A stretch of 64,000 nucleotides of DNA from Eubacterium sulci ATCC 35585. Lineage in GTDB: Bacteria; Bacillota; Clostridia; Peptostreptococcales; Anaerovoracaceae. The notes below the pieces were generated by a model that did no database searches, was not told the DNA's origin, and was given only the letters and a program-made list of their open reading frames with translations. This document shows positions 39,178 through 51,210 of this stretch, piece by piece. The DNA lies in NCBI GenBank assembly GCA_001189495.1, contig CP012068.1, positions 1,550,001 to 1,614,000 of the forward strand, in the 5' to 3' direction. Position 1 is the first letter of the stretch. Each line of letters begins with the position of its first letter. The translations under genes and the position numbers were made by a program.

Positions 39178-40341
39178 ATGAAAAAGACACTCGACAGTTC
39201 TTACGGAAGACAGAAGACTGGTACGAGCGGTTCTGGTAAAACAGCTTTGGTTTTGAGTGGTGGTGGTTCTCGCGGTGCCTATCAGTGCGGTGCATGGAGA
39301 GCTTTAATTGAGCTTGGAATTCCAGTTGACATGGTTGTCGGTGTCTCCGTTGGTTCTTTGAACAGTGCCATGGTAGTACAAGGAGATCCCTTCCTTGCTT
39401 CCGGACTTTGGCGTAGGCTCGAGACCGACAAAGTCTTTGATGTAAAGCCTGATGCCCAGATTACGGAATTTGCAGCCGAATTTTTCAAACAGGGCGGTGC
39501 AGGCGTCAGCGGCCTTAAGGAACTTGTCGACACCTATCTTGATGAGGATAAGATAAGAAATAGTTCTATGGACTTTGGCCTTTTGACTGTAGAAGTACCG
39601 GCAATGAAGCCTCACTATCTCTGGAAGGATGAAATTCCAAAGGGTAAGATTGGCGACTATATAATTGCTAGCTCTTCTGCATTTCCTGCACTAAAACCTC
39701 ATAAAATCGATGGAAAAACCTATATCGATGGTGGCTACGAAAACAATATGCCAATCCACATGGCAGTTGAGCGCGGTGCAACGAATATCATTGCAATCTA
39801 TCTTGATGCAGTCGGTAGATATGACAAGGACAAGGAAATGTCTAGCTCCGAAAACATCAAGCTCATAAGCCCTAAATGGGACCTCGGCTCCTTCCTCGTA
39901 TTTGATCCTGATAACACAGAGAATATTATGAGGCTTGGATATCTAGATGCAATGAAGGTCTTCGGAATTTACGACGGCGAGCTTTATAGCTTTGCTAAGA
40001 AGGAATTCGACAAGAAGACTCTCAAAAAAATAGATGATCTAGCATCAATATTTGAGCTAGATCCTTTGATTCTATATACGAGAAAAAGTTTTATCGCAAG
40101 ACTTGTTGATATTATTATAGAGTTCAACAAGCGCAGCGATGCTTTGAAAGAGCAGGAACTAAATCCAAATACTATCAAAGCATACCTAAATAGCCTCAAT
40201 AAGAAAACAGTGGTTATTTTGATAGCCAAAAATCTCAAAGAAAATGGAGAAGTCTCGATATTCAACAAATCTTATATCAAGAAACTTCTCCCTGCTGAGA
40301 TAAGCGCTGCAAAATTGCTTCTTAGCTTTGAGCTCCTGTAA
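39178..40341 (+). CDS. Patatin-like phospholipase
   Basis: 387 residues. Patatin fold: oxyanion motif [12 protein letters not shown] (27-38), nucleophile elbow GVSVG with Ser57 (55-59), and the catalytic aspartate in IDGGYENN. It is a bacterial RssA/YlbK-type lipid acyl hydrolase. A C-terminal extension beyond residue 240 is helical and lacks a recognised domain. AGGGGG precedes the start. It converges with the ABC ATPase gene, and the two coding ends overlap by 20 bases. Confidence 0.9.
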   Translation: MKKTLDSSYGRQKTGTSGSGKTALVLSGGGSRGAYQCGAWRALIELGIPVDMVVGVSVGSLNSAMVVQGDPFLASGLWRRLETDKVFDVKPDAQITEFAAEFFKQGGAGVSGLKELVDTYLDEDKIRNSSMDFGLLTVEVPAMKPHYLWKDEIPKGKIGDYIIASSSAFPALKPHKIDGKTYIDGGYENNMPIHMAVERGATNIIAIYLDAVGRYDKDKEMSSSENIKLISPKWDLGSFLVFDPDNTENIMRLGYLDAMKVFGIYDGELYSFAKKEFDKKTLKKIDDLASIFELDPLILYTRKSFIARLVDIIIEFNKRSDALKEQELNPNTIKAYLNSLNKKTVVILIAKNLKENGEVSIFNKSYIKKLLPAEISAAKLLLSFELL

Positions 40342-41029
40342 ACCTGAGCGTTGCGCCAAGGAAATTGGATAGTCTCTCACTCTTAGGGTTTTCGAAGATT
40401 TCCCTAGAGCTTCCTTCCTCAACAATAGTTCCCGCATCCATAAAGATTATGCGGTCTGCAACCTCTCTTGCAAAGTTCATCTCGTGAGTTACAACAATCA
40501 TTGTCATATCCTGGCAGGAGAGATCTTTCATCACGGAAAGCACCTCTCCTGTTGTCTCGGGATCGAGTGCCGATGTCGGTTCATCAAAGAGCATCAAATC
40601 AGGCTCCATGGCTAAAGCCCTTGCTATTGCAACTCTTTGTTTTTGTCCGCCAGAAAGCTGAGCTGGATACGCGCCTTCCTTATCGCTTAGTCCGACCATA
40701 GCAAGCAGCTTCTTTGCTTTTTCCTCAGCATCTTTGCGCTTTATTTTCTTTACCTTCACCGGAGCATAGCTTATATTCTCAAGGCATGTCATGTGTGGAA
40801 AAAGGTTAAAGTTTTGAAAAACCATCCCGCATTTTCCATCTAGCTCTAGGTTTCCCGATGTCACTTTTTCAAGTCCACCTATGCATCTTAGGAATGTGCT
40901 TTTCCCTGATCCCGAAGGTCCGATAATCGCAACAGTCTCTCCTTTTTTGATATTGAGCTTAACGCCTTTGACTGCATCTTCTGTTCCGAATCGCTTACTT
41001 ATATTGTCCGCTCTAAGTGTGTAACTCAT
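40322..41029 (-). CDS. Polar amino-acid ABC transporter, ATP-binding protein
   Basis: 235 residues. Walker [10 protein letters not shown], signature [15 protein letters not shown] and Walker [15 protein letters not shown] are complete, with the GlnQ/HisP-type segment. It pairs with the permease and the binding lipoprotein upstream. The C-terminus overlaps the end of the patatin gene. Amino-acid specificity (glutamine, histidine, cystine or other) cannot be read. Confidence 0.95.
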   Translation of the reverse strand: MSYTLRADNISKRFGTEDAVKGVKLNIKKGETVAIIGPSGSGKSTFLRCIGGLEKVTSGNLELDGKCGMVFQNFNLFPHMTCLENISYAPVKVKKIKRKDAEEKAKKLLAMVGLSDKEGAYPAQLSGGQKQRVAIARALAMEPDLMLFDEPTSALDPETTGEVLSVMKDLSCQDMTMIVVTHEMNFAREVADRIIFMDAGTIVEEGSSREIFENPKSERLSNFLGATLRFTGAQS

Positions 41030-41055
41030 CCCTTAACTCTCTCTTGCAAAATTCT

Positions 41056-41715
41056 CTATGCTGACTTTGCATCATACTTTTTAAAATACTTTTCTAACTT
41101 ACCTGCACCAAAGGTTAAAGCCCCTGTCATAATTAGATATATTACCGCTGCTACAACAAATGGTGTCATATCTGTAAGTCTGTTTACCGTTGTGCTTGTT
41201 GATCTCATCAAATCGATTACGGTACCTATTGTCGACGCAAGCGCTGTGTCTTTTACAAGCGTAATTGCTTCATTTACAACTGGTGGAAGCACTGCCTTCA
41301 TAGTCTGCGGAAGGATGATGTCCTTCATAGTTGCAAACTTTGATATACCAAGTGCCTCTGCTGCCTCATACTGTCCCTCATCTACGCTTGCAATTCCGCC
41401 CCTATAAATCTCTCCGAAATACGCTGCGTAATTCAAAACAAATGTCAGAATTACTGCAAGAAATGGATTGATTTTTACTCCAAGGCTTATTGGGAAGAAA
41501 TAGTAGAAGAAGTAAAGCTGCAGTATCAGCGGAGTTCCTCTAAAAATCCATATGTATATTTTGCAAAACCATCTTATCGGCAGGATTTTACTCTCGCTTC
41601 CCAGCGCAAATGGTAACCCTAGTGGCAGTGAAAGTACCAGTGTCAAAACGAATATAGCAACTGTTACCTTTGCTCCGCTAAGTAAAAATGGTAAGTATTC
41701 TAAAATTGTATTCAT
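41056..41715 (-). CDS. Polar amino-acid ABC transporter, permease
   Basis: 219 residues, about five membrane helices. The EAA loop EAAEALGISKFATMKDIILPQ is the ATPase-docking site of His/Glu/Gln permeases. It begins three bases after the binding-protein stop and 26 bases before the ATPase start. Confidence 0.94.
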   Translation of the reverse strand: MNTILEYLPFLLSGAKVTVAIFVLTLVLSLPLGLPFALGSESKILPIRWFCKIYIWIFRGTPLILQLYFFYYFFPISLGVKINPFLAVILTFVLNYAAYFGEIYRGGIASVDEGQYEAAEALGISKFATMKDIILPQTMKAVLPPVVNEAITLVKDTALASTIGTVIDLMRSTSTTVNRLTDMTPFVVAAVIYLIMTGALTFGAGKLEKYFKKYDAKSA

Positions 41716-41718
41716 TTT

Positions 41719-42570
41719 CTATTTCACTTCTTCGTAAACAACTATATCTTCTCCGAACCACTTCTTGCTTATCTCTGATGCAGTTCCATCATCTATTAGT
41801 TCCTTGAGCGCCTTATTGACTTTATCGCGCATCTTTGTATTACTCTTCTCAAAACCTATTACATAGTAATCGTTTCCAAATGAGAACTCGCATTTCTTCA
41901 TAATGCCATCAAGATTCTTGTTTGCATACTCACCAAGCACTTGGTCTACAACGATTACATCTACACGTCCTGCCCTTAGGTCCATGATTGCATCATCATA
42001 TGTGTCATACTCAGATACATTATCTGCAAAACTCTTGTAGTTCTTATCAGCCTTAATCATGGCAAGAGCTGATGAATCAACCTGTGTTCCTATCTTTAGA
42101 TTAGCAAGTTCACTAGAATCCTTAACATCAACATCCGATGAATTTAGTGCCATTACCACAATCTTGTTATCTAGATACTTAGCTGAAAGAGCCATCTTTT
42201 CTTTTCTTTCAGGTGTAACTGACATTCCATTCCATACACAGTCAATAGATCCTGACTTTAACTCCATCTCCTTTGAATCCCAATCAATTGCCTTGAAGTC
42301 GACCTTCATATTTAGCTTCTTTCCGACAGCCTTTGCCATATCAATATCAAAGCCAACTAGCTTGCCCTTCGCATCTCGGAAGCCCATAGGAGCAAAGGTA
42401 TCGTCAAGCCCCACAACCAAGGTGTCTTTAGATTCCTTCTTCGTATCATCCTTGCCTCCGCATGCTGTCAAAGCACATGTCATAATCAAAGTTAATATAA
42501 CCGCTGAGATTATAAATCTCTTACTTCTCTTTCCTTTTGTTTCTCCTATAAACATTCTATTCTTAGCCAT
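41719..42570 (-). CDS. Polar amino-acid ABC transporter, substrate-binding lipoprotein
   Basis: 283 residues from the ATG at 42570, preferred because AAGGGA lies 7 bases upstream; a GTG five codons earlier is less likely. A signal peptide with lipobox LTAC (Cys37) anchors it in the outer leaflet of the membrane. The fold is family 3 solute-binding: DTFAPMGFRDAKGKLVGFDIDMAKAVGKKL and the later DALRAG-like segment DAIMDLRAGRVDVIVVDQ. It is the first gene of the transporter operon. Confidence 0.93.
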   Translation of the reverse strand: MAKNRMFIGETKGKRSKRFIISAVILTLIMTCALTACGGKDDTKKESKDTLVVGLDDTFAPMGFRDAKGKLVGFDIDMAKAVGKKLNMKVDFKAIDWDSKEMELKSGSIDCVWNGMSVTPERKEKMALSAKYLDNKIVVMALNSSDVDVKDSSELANLKIGTQVDSSALAMIKADKNYKSFADNVSEYDTYDDAIMDLRAGRVDVIVVDQVLGEYANKNLDGIMKKCEFSFGNDYYVIGFEKSNTKMRDKVNKALKELIDDGTASEISKKWFGEDIVVYEEVK

Positions 42571-42664
42571 TTTATTTCCCTTCACTTTATTGATTTATCG
42601 TGCTAAAGTATTAATGTGTTAAATATACCATTGAAAATTCAAACTGTCAACACCGTTTTTTAAA

Positions 42665-42700
42665 TTTTTATAAAAAATACCGGCACTGTTGTGCCGGCAT
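42665..42700 (-). terminator. Terminator after tuf
   Basis: CCGGCAC / GTGCCGG stem (42680-42697) with a loop of four, followed by a T run on the minus strand. It separates tuf from the transporter operon. Confidence 0.88.
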
Positions 42701-42726
42701 CTTATGTCTACTTGTAATTTGACCTA

Positions 42727-43920
42727 TTACTCGATGATCTCTGTTACAACACCTGAACCTACTGTTCTGCCACCTTCTCTGATAGCGAATCTTAGGCCTT
42801 CTTCGATAGCGATTGGTGTGATCAAATCAATCTCCATGATTACGTTATCTCCAGGCATGCACATCTCTGTTCCTTCTGGTAACTTTAGGTCTCCTGTTAC
42901 GTCTGTTGTTCTGAAGTAGAACTGTGGTCTGTATCCGTTAAAGAATGGTGTATGTCTTCCGCCTTCTTCCTTCTTTAGTACGTATACCTGTCCCTTGAAC
43001 TTTGTATGTGGGTGAATTGTTCCTGGTGCTGCTAGAACCTGTCCTCTTTCGATTTCGTTTCTCTGTACACCTCTTAGTAGTGCTCCTACATTGTCTCCTG
43101 TCTCTGCCTCATCTAGAAGCTTTCTGAACATCTCTAGACCTGTTACTACTACTTTTCTCTTCTCTTCTGTGAGTCCGATGATTTCTACTTCCTCACCAAC
43201 CTTTAGTACGCCTCTCTCAACTCTTCCTGTTGCTACTGTTCCTCTTCCTGTGATTGAGAATACGTCCTCTACTGGCATTAGGAATGGCTTATCGTTATCT
43301 CTTTCTGGTTCTGGGATGTAGCTATCTACTGCTTCGAATAGCTCTACAATCTTGTCTCCCCACTCGCTTGCTGGATCTTCTAGTGCCTTAAGCGCTGATC
43401 CTCTGATGATTGGTGTGTCATCTCCTGGGAAGTCATACTCTGATAGTAGTTCTCTTACTTCCATCTCTACTAGATCTAGAAGTTCTTCGTCATCTACCAT
43501 ATCGCACTTGTTTAGGAATACGATGATGTATGGTACGCCTACCTGTCTTGATAGAAGGATGTGCTCTCTTGTCTGTGGCATTGGTCCATCTGTTGCTGCT
43601 ACTACTAGGATAGCTCCGTCCATCTGTGCAGCACCTGTGATCATGTTCTTTACATAGTCAGCGTGGCCTGGGCAGTCAACGTGCGCGTAGTGGCGGTTTG
43701 GTGTCTCATACTCAACGTGTGATGTTGAGATTGTGATTCCTCTTTCCTTCTCTTCTGGTGCCTTATCGATCTTGTCGAACTCAACCTTCTCACCTAGTCC
43801 ATATCTCTGGTTTAGTGTTGTTGTGATCGCAGCTGTAAGTGTTGTCTTACCGTGGTCTACGTGTCCGATTGTACCGATATTGATATGTGGTTTGTTTCTT
43901 TCAAATTTCTGTTTTGCCAT
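42727..43920 (-). CDS. tuf: Elongation factor Tu
   Basis: 397 residues. Delivers aminoacyl-tRNA to the ribosome as a GTPase. P-loop [21 protein letters not shown] and NKCDMVDD are all present, with the C-terminal barrel domains complete. It follows fusA after 21 bases, as in the classic str operon. Confidence 0.98.
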   Translation of the reverse strand: MAKQKFERNKPHINIGTIGHVDHGKTTLTAAITTTLNQRYGLGEKVEFDKIDKAPEEKERGITISTSHVEYETPNRHYAHVDCPGHADYVKNMITGAAQMDGAILVVAATDGPMPQTREHILLSRQVGVPYIIVFLNKCDMVDDEELLDLVEMEVRELLSEYDFPGDDTPIIRGSALKALEDPASEWGDKIVELFEAVDSYIPEPERDNDKPFLMPVEDVFSITGRGTVATGRVERGVLKVGEEVEIIGLTEEKRKVVVTGLEMFRKLLDEAETGDNVGALLRGVQRNEIERGQVLAAPGTIHPHTKFKGQVYVLKKEEGGRHTPFFNGYRPQFYFRTTDVTGDLKLPEGTEMCMPGDNVIMEIDLITPIAIEEGLRFAIREGGRTVGSGVVTEIIE

Positions 43921-43941
43921 TATTATATTCCTCCAATTAGG

Positions 43942-46014
43942 TTACTTGCTTGCATTAACCTTTTCAACAAGGTTATCTGGAAGCTTCTCAAAGTGGTCAA
44001 ACTGCATTACATATACACCACGACCCTGTGTCTTAGATCTAAGGTCTGTTGCATATCCAAACATTTCTGATAGAGGTACCATACCTCTAACTGCTACAGC
44101 GCCGTTGTTCATATCTGAGCCTTCGATTCTTCCTCTTCTTGAAGAGATATCACCGATTACATCGCCCATATACTCATCCGGAACGGTTACCTCTACCTTG
44201 AATATAGGCTCAAGGAGAACTGGCTTACCCTTCTTTGCTGCTTCTCTAAATGCCATGGATGCTGCTACCTTAAATGCCATTTCAGATGAGTCAACTTCGT
44301 GGTATGAACCATCATATAGTTCAACACCTACATCGACTACCTGATATCCAGCAACTGGACCAGTCTCCATCGCTTCTTTGATACCTGCCTCGATAGGTCC
44401 GATATATTCCTTAGGAACCGCACCGCCGACGATTGAGTTGATGAACTCGAATCCAGCACCTGGCTCGCGTGGGAATACCTTGATCTTAACGTGACCGTAC
44501 TGACCGTGACCACCAGACTGCTTAGCATACTTGTGATCGACATCTGCAGTTTCTGTAATTGTTTCTTTGTATGAAACCTGTGGCTTACCTACGTTAGCCT
44601 CTACCTTGAACTCACGAAGAAGTCTATCTACGATGATTTCTAGGTGGAGCTCACCCATACCTGCGATGATGGTCTGTCCTGTATCTTCGTTTGTGTATGT
44701 CTTGAAAGTTGGATCTTCTTCAGCAAGCTTTGCCAAAGCGATACCCATCTTTTCCTGACCTGCCTTTGTCTTAGGCTCGATAGCAATCTCAATTACTGGA
44801 TCTGGGAATTCCATTGACTCAAGAACAATTTCATCCTTTTCGTCGCAGAGTGTGTCACCTGTTGTAACATCCTTTAGACCTACAGCTGCAGCGATATCTC
44901 CTGAGTAAACCTTCTCGATTTCCTCTCTCTTGTTAGCGTGCATCTGAAGGATTCTTCCGAGTCTTCCCTTCTTGCCCTTTGTTGAGTTATAAACATATGA
45001 GCCTGATTCAATAGTTCCTGAATATACTCTGAAGAACGCAAGCTTTCCTACGAATGGGTCAGCCATGATCTTAAACGCTAGTGCTGAGAATGGAGCCTCA
45101 TCTGATGAAGGTCTTTCAGCCTCTTCTCCAGTAACAGGGTCAACACCCTTGATAGCTGGGATATCAACTGGTGATGGCATATAGTCGATAACTCCATCGA
45201 GCATCATCTGTACACCCTTGTTTCTGTAAGCTGATCCGCAGAATACAGGAACCATCTGGCAATCAATTGTCTGCTTACGGATAGTTGTCTTCACTTCTTC
45301 GATTGTCAGCTCTTCACCATCGAGGAACTTCATCATGAGTTCTTCGTCGCACTCAGCAACTGACTCAATCATCTTTTCTCTCCACTCCTGAGCTATTTCC
45401 ATCATATCTTCAGGAATATCTGTAATCTCGAATTCTTTTCCGAGATCATCCTTATAAATTTCCGCCTTCATAGTTACCAAGTCAATGATACCTACGAATG
45501 TTTCTTCTACTCCGATTGGTAGCTGAACAGGCACGGCGTTAGCCTTAAGTCTATCCTTTACCATATCTACTACCCTGTAGAAATTAGCTCCTAGGATATC
45601 CATCTTGTTGATGAAAATCATTCTTGGAACTCCGTATTTTTCAGCCTGTCTCCAAACTGTTTCGGACTGTGGTTCAACACCACCCTTAGCGCAGAGTACT
45701 GTAACCGCACCGTCAAGTACTCTAAGCGATCTTTCTACTTCAACTGTAAAGTCTACGTGGCCTGGAGTATCAATGATATTGATTCTGTTTCCCTTCCACT
45801 GTGCAGTAGTCGCAGCAGAAGTAATGGTAATACCACGTTCCTGTTCCTGTTCCATCCAGTCCATAACAGCTGCGCCGTCATGTGTCTCACCAATCTTGTG
45901 TGACTTACCTGTATAGAAGAGGATTCTTTCGGTTGTGGTAGTCTTACCAGCATCGATGTGAGCCATGATACCGATATTTCTTGTGTTCTCTAATGAGAAT
46001 TCTCTACCTGCCAT
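43942..46014 (-). CDS. fusA: Elongation factor G
   Basis: 690 residues. GTP-dependent ribosome translocase. P-loop [12 protein letters not shown] at the start, [13 protein letters not shown] and INKMD, followed by domains II-V. It lies 23 bases after rpsG and just before tuf. Confidence 0.98.
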   Translation of the reverse strand: MAGREFSLENTRNIGIMAHIDAGKTTTTERILFYTGKSHKIGETHDGAAVMDWMEQEQERGITITSAATTAQWKGNRINIIDTPGHVDFTVEVERSLRVLDGAVTVLCAKGGVEPQSETVWRQAEKYGVPRMIFINKMDILGANFYRVVDMVKDRLKANAVPVQLPIGVEETFVGIIDLVTMKAEIYKDDLGKEFEITDIPEDMMEIAQEWREKMIESVAECDEELMMKFLDGEELTIEEVKTTIRKQTIDCQMVPVFCGSAYRNKGVQMMLDGVIDYMPSPVDIPAIKGVDPVTGEEAERPSSDEAPFSALAFKIMADPFVGKLAFFRVYSGTIESGSYVYNSTKGKKGRLGRILQMHANKREEIEKVYSGDIAAAVGLKDVTTGDTLCDEKDEIVLESMEFPDPVIEIAIEPKTKAGQEKMGIALAKLAEEDPTFKTYTNEDTGQTIIAGMGELHLEIIVDRLLREFKVEANVGKPQVSYKETITETADVDHKYAKQSGGHGQYGHVKIKVFPREPGAGFEFINSIVGGAVPKEYIGPIEAGIKEAMETGPVAGYQVVDVGVELYDGSYHEVDSSEMAFKVAASMAFREAAKKGKPVLLEPIFKVEVTVPDEYMGDVIGDISSRRGRIEGSDMNNGAVAVRGMVPLSEMFGYATDLRSKTQGRGVYVMQFDHFEKLPDNLVEKVNASK

Positions 46015-46037
46015 TACTTTTCCTCCGTCTAATCAAA

Positions 46038-46508
46038 CTACCATCTGAAATGTGCAAATGCCTTATTAGCCTCTGCCATTCTATGTGTATCTTCTTTCTT
46101 CTTAACTGATGCGCCTGTGCTGTTAGCTGCGTCAATCAGTTCCTTTGCAAGTCTCTCTGCCATGGTTCTCTCGCCTCTTGCTCTAACAGCTGCTGTGAGC
46201 CATCTTAGTGCAAGTGTCTGTCTTCTCTCAGGTCTAACCTCAATAGGTACCTGATAGTTCGCACCACCGATTCTTCTTGCTTTTACTTCTAAAACAGGCA
46301 TGATGTTGTTCATTGCCTTATCAAATACTTCCAATGGTTCTTCACCAGTGATTTCCTTCACCTTGTCGAAAGCTCCGTAAACGATAGCCTGAGCTACGCC
46401 CTTCTTACCATCTAGCATGATACTGTTGATAAGCTTTGCTACAACAAGATTTCCGTATACTGGATCAGGAAGTACTATACGTTTTGGTGTGTTTCCTTTT
46501 CTTGGCAC
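46038..46508 (-). CDS. rpsG: Ribosomal protein S7
   Basis: 156 residues from the GTG at 46508, which has GGGAGG upstream and gives the standard start [11 protein letters not shown] ten-codon longer frame has no ribosome site. S7 binds the 3' domain of 16S rRNA. The 260-base gap to rpsL is unusually long; part of it folds into a possible regulatory structure. Confidence 0.97.
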   Translation of the reverse strand: MPRKGNTPKRIVLPDPVYGNLVVAKLINSIMLDGKKGVAQAIVYGAFDKVKEITGEEPLEVFDKAMNNIMPVLEVKARRIGGANYQVPIEVRPERRQTLALRWLTAAVRARGERTMAERLAKELIDAANSTGASVKKKEDTHRMAEANKAFAHFRW

Positions 46509-46621
46509 TTCTCTTCCTCCCTCGCTTATTAACATCAAAATATAAACTTCGATATCTCATTCGCGGTATGCTACTAATTGCACGACTTCTCTTCACCGAT
46601 ACTCAAAGCGTAAGTGCTCTG

Positions 46622-46683
46622 GTCGATTACTCTGGATGACCCGGCAATCTTGTGGTCATTCAGTCTGTCCGGGGGTACTCGAC
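46622..46683 (-). other. Predicted structured RNA between rpsL and rpsG (possible S7 site)
   Basis: On the minus strand GTCGA pairs with TCGAC at the base (46622-46626 and 46679-46683), with GTAC/AGTA- and CCCGG/CCGGG-type inner pairing. An alternative stem CTGAATGACC with GGGTCATCCAG can form instead. In E. coli S7 represses its operon by binding the rpsL-rpsG spacer, so an analogous role is plausible but unproven. The rest of 46509-46769 shows nothing else. Confidence 0.4.
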
Positions 46684-46769
46684 AAAATTCGCTAAACGCT
46701 ATTTGCCGTGGCGCTCAATATAAAATATATCAAGGGCTTAGTTCCCGATTGCTTGAATCAATAATTTAC

Positions 46770-47186
46770 TTACTTTTTCTTTGGTTTCTTGGCACCGTAC
46801 TTTGAACGAGCCTGACCTCTGTCATTAACTCCAGCTGTGTCGAGTGTTCCTCTGATGATGTGATATCTTACACCAGGGAGGTCCTTAACTCTTCCACCTC
46901 TGATAAGCACTACGCTGTGCTCCTGAAGGTTGTGACCGATTCCAGGAATGTACGCTGTTACCTCAATTCCGTTAGTTAGACGTACTCTGGCAACTTTTCT
47001 AAGAGCTGAGTTAGGCTTCTTAGGTGTTACTGTCTTAACAGATGTGCAAACGCCTCTCTTCTGTGGTGAATGAGTATCTGTTGCTGTTCTCTTAAGAGCA
47101 TTCATACCCTTTCCGAGAGCTGGTGCAGTAGATTTCTTTACAGCACTTGTTCTGCCCTGACGTACTAATTGATTGATTGTAGGCAT
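46770..47186 (-). CDS. rpsL: Ribosomal protein S12
   Basis: 138 residues. Decoding-centre protein. The streptomycin-site motif [12 protein letters not shown] is wild-type in form, so resistance through this residue is not indicated. [15 protein letters not shown] is the conserved C-terminal part. It lies downstream of rpoC with a hairpin in the spacer. Confidence 0.97.
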   Translation of the reverse strand: MPTINQLVRQGRTSAVKKSTAPALGKGMNALKRTATDTHSPQKRGVCTSVKTVTPKKPNSALRKVARVRLTNGIEVTAYIPGIGHNLQEHSVVLIRGGRVKDLPGVRYHIIRGTLDTAGVNDRGQARSKYGAKKPKKK

Positions 47187-47218
47187 TGATTTCTCCTTTC
47201 CTTGATATATTATTTACA

Positions 47219-47256
47219 GCTAAACTGACCCTCATGAATATCAGGGCCAGTTTAGT
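47219..47256 (-). other. Hairpin in the rpoC-rpsL spacer
   Basis: CTAAACTGGCCCT pairs with AGGGTCAGTTTAG (one mismatch), with no T run on either strand. It may be an mRNA processing or stability site rather than a terminator. Confidence 0.5.
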
Positions 47257-47308
47257 GAAAACCAAACCTTATTCTACCATAAATTTTCTCGATGTGCAAG
47301 CGATGAAA

Positions 47309-50300
47309 CTATTCTTCTTCAGGTGCTTCTACCTGTTCTTCGAAATCTGTCTCACTTGCGATTTCTCCGATTTCTATATCCTCAAGATTTGAAATGTATT
47401 CGTTAACGGATACGCTCTCATCTTCGTCTATTTCCTCGAAGATTGGCTCCACATCGCTCTGTGGTCTAATCTGCTGAACACTCTTTTCTTCCTCACGAGC
47501 TCTTCTCTCAGCTTCTCTCTGCGCTTCAACCTCGCTTAGGTATTCGTCGATGTCAGCCTGATGCTCACCGTAATCAAGATTGATGTTGCGGTACTTCTTC
47601 ATACCTGTACCTGCAGGTATGAGCTTACCGATGATAACATTTTCCTTGAGTCCGAGTAGCTTATCGTTCTTACCCTTGATAGCAGCATCTGTAAGCACTC
47701 TTGTTGTTTCCTGGAATGAAGCCGCTGACAAGAACGAATTTGTTGCAAGCGATGCCTTCGTGATTCCGAGCAGAACTCGCTTTCCGCTAGCTGGTGCCTT
47801 GCCCTCAGCCTCAGCATTGCTGTTAGCTTCTGCAAGTTCCAGTCTAGTGTACATGCTACCTGGGAGAAGATCTGTATCACCTGGATCTTCAATCTTGAAC
47901 TTTGATAGCATCTGGCTAGCGATAATCTCAATGTGCTTATCGTTGATGTCTACACCCTGGTTCTTATATACACGCTGAACTTCCTTGAGTAGGTACTGGT
48001 AAACACCCTCTACTCCGTTCAGTCTCATGATATCATGTGGATTGAGCGGACCACTTGTGATGTTTCCACCCTTCTTTACTTCGTCTCCAACCTTTACTGC
48101 AAGGCGAGCTCCGTAAGGAACGATGTAGGTCTTATCGCCTTCCTCTTCGCTTCGAACGATAACCTCTGTCTTGTTATCTGTTCTAGCTTTGATTTCGCGG
48201 ACAACACCATCTTCCTCACAGATTTCTGCAAGTCCCTTTGGCTTTCTTGCCTCAAATAGCTCCTCTACTCTAGGAAGACCGTGTGTAATATCAGATCCAG
48301 CGACACCACCAGTATGGAAGGTTCTCATTGTAAGCTGTGTACCAGGCTCACCGATTGACTGAGCAGCTATGATACCGATTGATTCACCGATATTAACATG
48401 CTCACCTGTCGCAAGGTTTCTTCCGTAGCACTTAGCACAGATACCTGATTTACTGTTACATGTCATTGCTGATCTAATTGTTACAGCTTCAATACCTGCT
48501 TCTACTACCTCTAGTGACTGATCATCGCCGATTTCCTCGTTAGCTTTAACGATAACACGTCCATCTCTTGGATCAACTATATCGTTTAGTGCAGTTCTTC
48601 CCGCGATTCTCTGATTTAACGGTTCGATAATTTCCTTACCATCCACAAACGCTCTTACTTCGACACCCTCTGTGCTTCCGCAATCTATATCTCTTACGAT
48701 TACGTTATGTGAAACGTCTACAAGTCTTCTTGTTAGGTAACCTGAATCGGCTGTACGAAGAGCTGTATCGGCAAGACCCTTACGAGCACCATTTGATGAA
48801 ATAAAGTACTCGAGTACTGATAGACCTTCACGGAAGTTAGCCTTGATAGGAATCTCTACCGTGTGTCCTGTAGCGTTCGCCATAAGTCCACGCATACCAC
48901 CGATCTGTCTGATCTGGTTCTTACTACCTCTGGCTCCTGATGTTGCCATGATATTTAGGTTATTTGCAGGCTCTAGCGAATCCATCAAAGCGTCTGCGAC
49001 GTCATCTGTTGTCTTATTCCAGATTTTGATGATTTGCTCGTATCTTTCTGAATTTGATACAAGACCTGCTCTATATGCCTTTTCGTACTTATCAACTTCC
49101 TGCTGAGCAGCCTCGATGATTTCCCACTTGCTGTCAGGAATTTTCATGTCATCGATACCGATAGAAACAGCAGCCTTTGTTGAGTACTTGTATCCCATAG
49201 ACTTGATGTAGTCAAGCATCAAAACGGTTCCTGTGTTTGCATGAACCTTGAAGCACTTGTCGATTATCTCGCCTAGCTTCTTCTTTCCACAGAGGAAGTT
49301 AACCTCTAGTGAATATGGATCCTTGCTTCTGTCTATGTAACCTAGGTCCTGTGGAAGTCCCTGGTTGTATATGAATCTACCTACTGTTGACTCTACTAGT
49401 CCGCCGCGAAGATCTTCTGGACCATCAAACATTCTAACCTTTACCTTAGCGTGAATGTTTACTACTCCATCGTGATATGCCATGATCATTTCATCCATAT
49501 CTGTGAAGACCTTGCCGTCACCCTTTTCAGGTATTCTCTCAAAGCCAGCTACCTTGTTAGCCTCAGAAAGCTTAACATCTGTGAACTCGTCCATAGCATA
49601 AACTGTACGTTCCTTACCATTTACGACTTCAACCTTGCGAGCTGTACCTGGATATGTCAAGTAGTATGCACCTAGAATCATATCCTGTGTAGGTGCTGTG
49701 ATAGGTGAGCCGTCCTTTGGTGCCAGAATGTTGTTAACTGACAACATTAGGAATCTAGCCTCAGCCTGTGCTTCTACAGATAGCGGTACGTGGACAGCCA
49801 TCTGGTCTCCGTCAAAGTCTGCGTTAAATGGCGTACAAACGAGCGGATGAAGCTTGATTGCCTTACCTTCTACTAGTACTGGCTCAAATGCCTGAATACC
49901 TAGTCTGTGAAGGGTCGGCGCACGGTTGAGCATTACTGGATGCTCTTTGATTACCTCTTCGAGAACGTCCCAAACTTCTGGCTTAACCTTCTCTACGAGT
50001 TTCTTAGCATTTTTGATATTGTGTGCATAGCCCTGAGCTACTAGTTCCTTCATGATGAAAGGCTTGAAAAGCTCTAGCGCCATCTTCTTTGGAAGACCGC
50101 ACTGGTAGAACTTTAGCTCTGGACCTACAACGATAACCGAACGTCCTGAGTAGTCTACACGCTTACCAAGAAGGTTCTGACGGAAACGTCCCTGCTTACC
50201 CTTGAGCATGTCAGATAGTGACTTGAGCGCTCTTGAACCAGGTCCTGTAACAGGTCTTCCACGACGTCCATTATCTATTAGTGAATCAACTGCCTCTTGA

Positions 50301-51193
50301 AGCATTCTCTTCTCGTTTCTGACGATGATGTCAGGCGCTCCGAGTTCAAGAAGTCTCTTGAGACGGTTGTTTCTGTTAATTACTCTTCTGTAAAGGTCAT
50401 TCAGATCTGATGTTGCAAATCTGCCACCGTCGAGCTGTACCATTGGACGAAGATCTGGTGGAATTACTGGAACAACTTCCATAATCATCCACTCAGGCTT
50501 GTTGTCTGAAAGTCTCAGTGCTTCTACAACCTCAAGACGTCTAACGATACGAATCTTCTTCTGTCCGCTTGCATCTTGAAGCTTTTCGCGTAGATCAGCT
50601 GATAGCTCATCAATATCGATATTCTGAAGAAGTGTTCTAACAGCCTCAGCACCCATAGCTGCTTTGAATCTGTCTCCGAACTGTTCCTTAGCCTCACGAT
50701 ATTCGATTTCCGATAGGATTTCCTTGTATGCTAAAGATGTATCTCCTGGATCAGTTACGATGTAAGCTGCAAAGTAGAGCACCTTCTCAAGATTTCTTGG
50801 AGTAATGTCTAGGACAAGACCCATCCTCGAAGGGATACCCTTAAAGTACCAGATGTGAGAAACTGGAGCCGCAAGTTCAATGTGGCCCATTCTCTCTCTT
50901 CTTACCTTAGCCTTTGTAACTTCTACGCCGCAACGGTCGCAGACTATACCCTTATATCTGATTCTCTTGTATTTACCACAGTGGCACTCCCAGTCCTTCA
51001 TAGGTCCGAAGATGCGTTCACAAAAGAGGCCATCGCGTTCTGGTTTCAGAGTTCTGTAGTTTATTGTCTCTGGCTTTGTTACTTCACCGTGAGACCACTC
51101 TAAAATCTTATCTGTTGAAGCAAGCTTAATCTGCAGCGAATCAAAATGATTTAATTCATAATTATTCGGTTTCTTATTTGATACTTCTGTCAA
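47309..51193 (-). CDS. rpoC: RNA polymerase subunit beta prime
   Basis: 1,294 residues. TTG start with AAAGGGG upstream; no better start is seen before the zinc-binding start region [20 protein letters not shown]. The catalytic magnesium motif NADFDGDQM is present, followed by the trigger-loop and clamp regions. The C-terminal tail is acidic. The gene follows rpoB after 17 bases. Confidence 0.98.
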   Translation of the reverse strand: MTEVSNKKPNNYELNHFDSLQIKLASTDKILEWSHGEVTKPETINYRTLKPERDGLFCERIFGPMKDWECHCGKYKRIRYKGIVCDRCGVEVTKAKVRRERMGHIELAAPVSHIWYFKGIPSRMGLVLDITPRNLEKVLYFAAYIVTDPGDTSLAYKEILSEIEYREAKEQFGDRFKAAMGAEAVRTLLQNIDIDELSADLREKLQDASGQKKIRIVRRLEVVEALRLSDNKPEWMIMEVVPVIPPDLRPMVQLDGGRFATSDLNDLYRRVINRNNRLKRLLELGAPDIIVRNEKRMLQEAVDSLIDNGRRGRPVTGPGSRALKSLSDMLKGKQGRFRQNLLGKRVDYSGRSVIVVGPELKFYQCGLPKKMALELFKPFIMKELVAQGYAHNIKNAKKLVEKVKPEVWDVLEEVIKEHPVMLNRAPTLHRLGIQAFEPVLVEGKAIKLHPLVCTPFNADFDGDQMAVHVPLSVEAQAEARFLMLSVNNILAPKDGSPITAPTQDMILGAYYLTYPGTARKVEVVNGKERTVYAMDEFTDVKLSEANKVAGFERIPEKGDGKVFTDMDEMIMAYHDGVVNIHAKVKVRMFDGPEDLRGGLVESTVGRFIYNQGLPQDLGYIDRSKDPYSLEVNFLCGKKKLGEIIDKCFKVHANTGTVLMLDYIKSMGYKYSTKAAVSIGIDDMKIPDSKWEIIEAAQQEVDKYEKAYRAGLVSNSERYEQIIKIWNKTTDDVADALMDSLEPANNLNIMATSGARGSKNQIRQIGGMRGLMANATGHTVEIPIKANFREGLSVLEYFISSNGARKGLADTALRTADSGYLTRRLVDVSHNVIVRDIDCGSTEGVEVRAFVDGKEIIEPLNQRIAGRTALNDIVDPRDGRVIVKANEEIGDDQSLEVVEAGIEAVTIRSAMTCNSKSGICAKCYGRNLATGEHVNIGESIGIIAAQSIGEPGTQLTMRTFHTGGVAGSDITHGLPRVEELFEARKPKGLAEICEEDGVVREIKARTDNKTEVIVRSEEEGDKTYIVPYGARLAVKVGDEVKKGGNITSGPLNPHDIMRLNGVEGVYQYLLKEVQRVYKNQGVDINDKHIEIIASQMLSKFKIEDPGDTDLLPGSMYTRLELAEANSNAEAEGKAPASGKRVLLGITKASLATNSFLSAASFQETTRVLTDAAIKGKNDKLLGLKENVIIGKLIPAGTGMKKYRNINLDYGEHQADIDEYLSEVEAQREAERRAREEEKSVQQIRPQSDVEPIFEEIDEDESVSVNEYISNLEDIEIGEIASETDFEEQVEAPEEE

Positions 51194-51210
51194 AGCTCTG
51201 CGCCCCTTTC

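Noticed and set aside
42689-46639. Plus-strand open frames opposite tuf, fusA and rpsG
   Set aside because: They are antisense shadows of highly expressed genes with biased codons.
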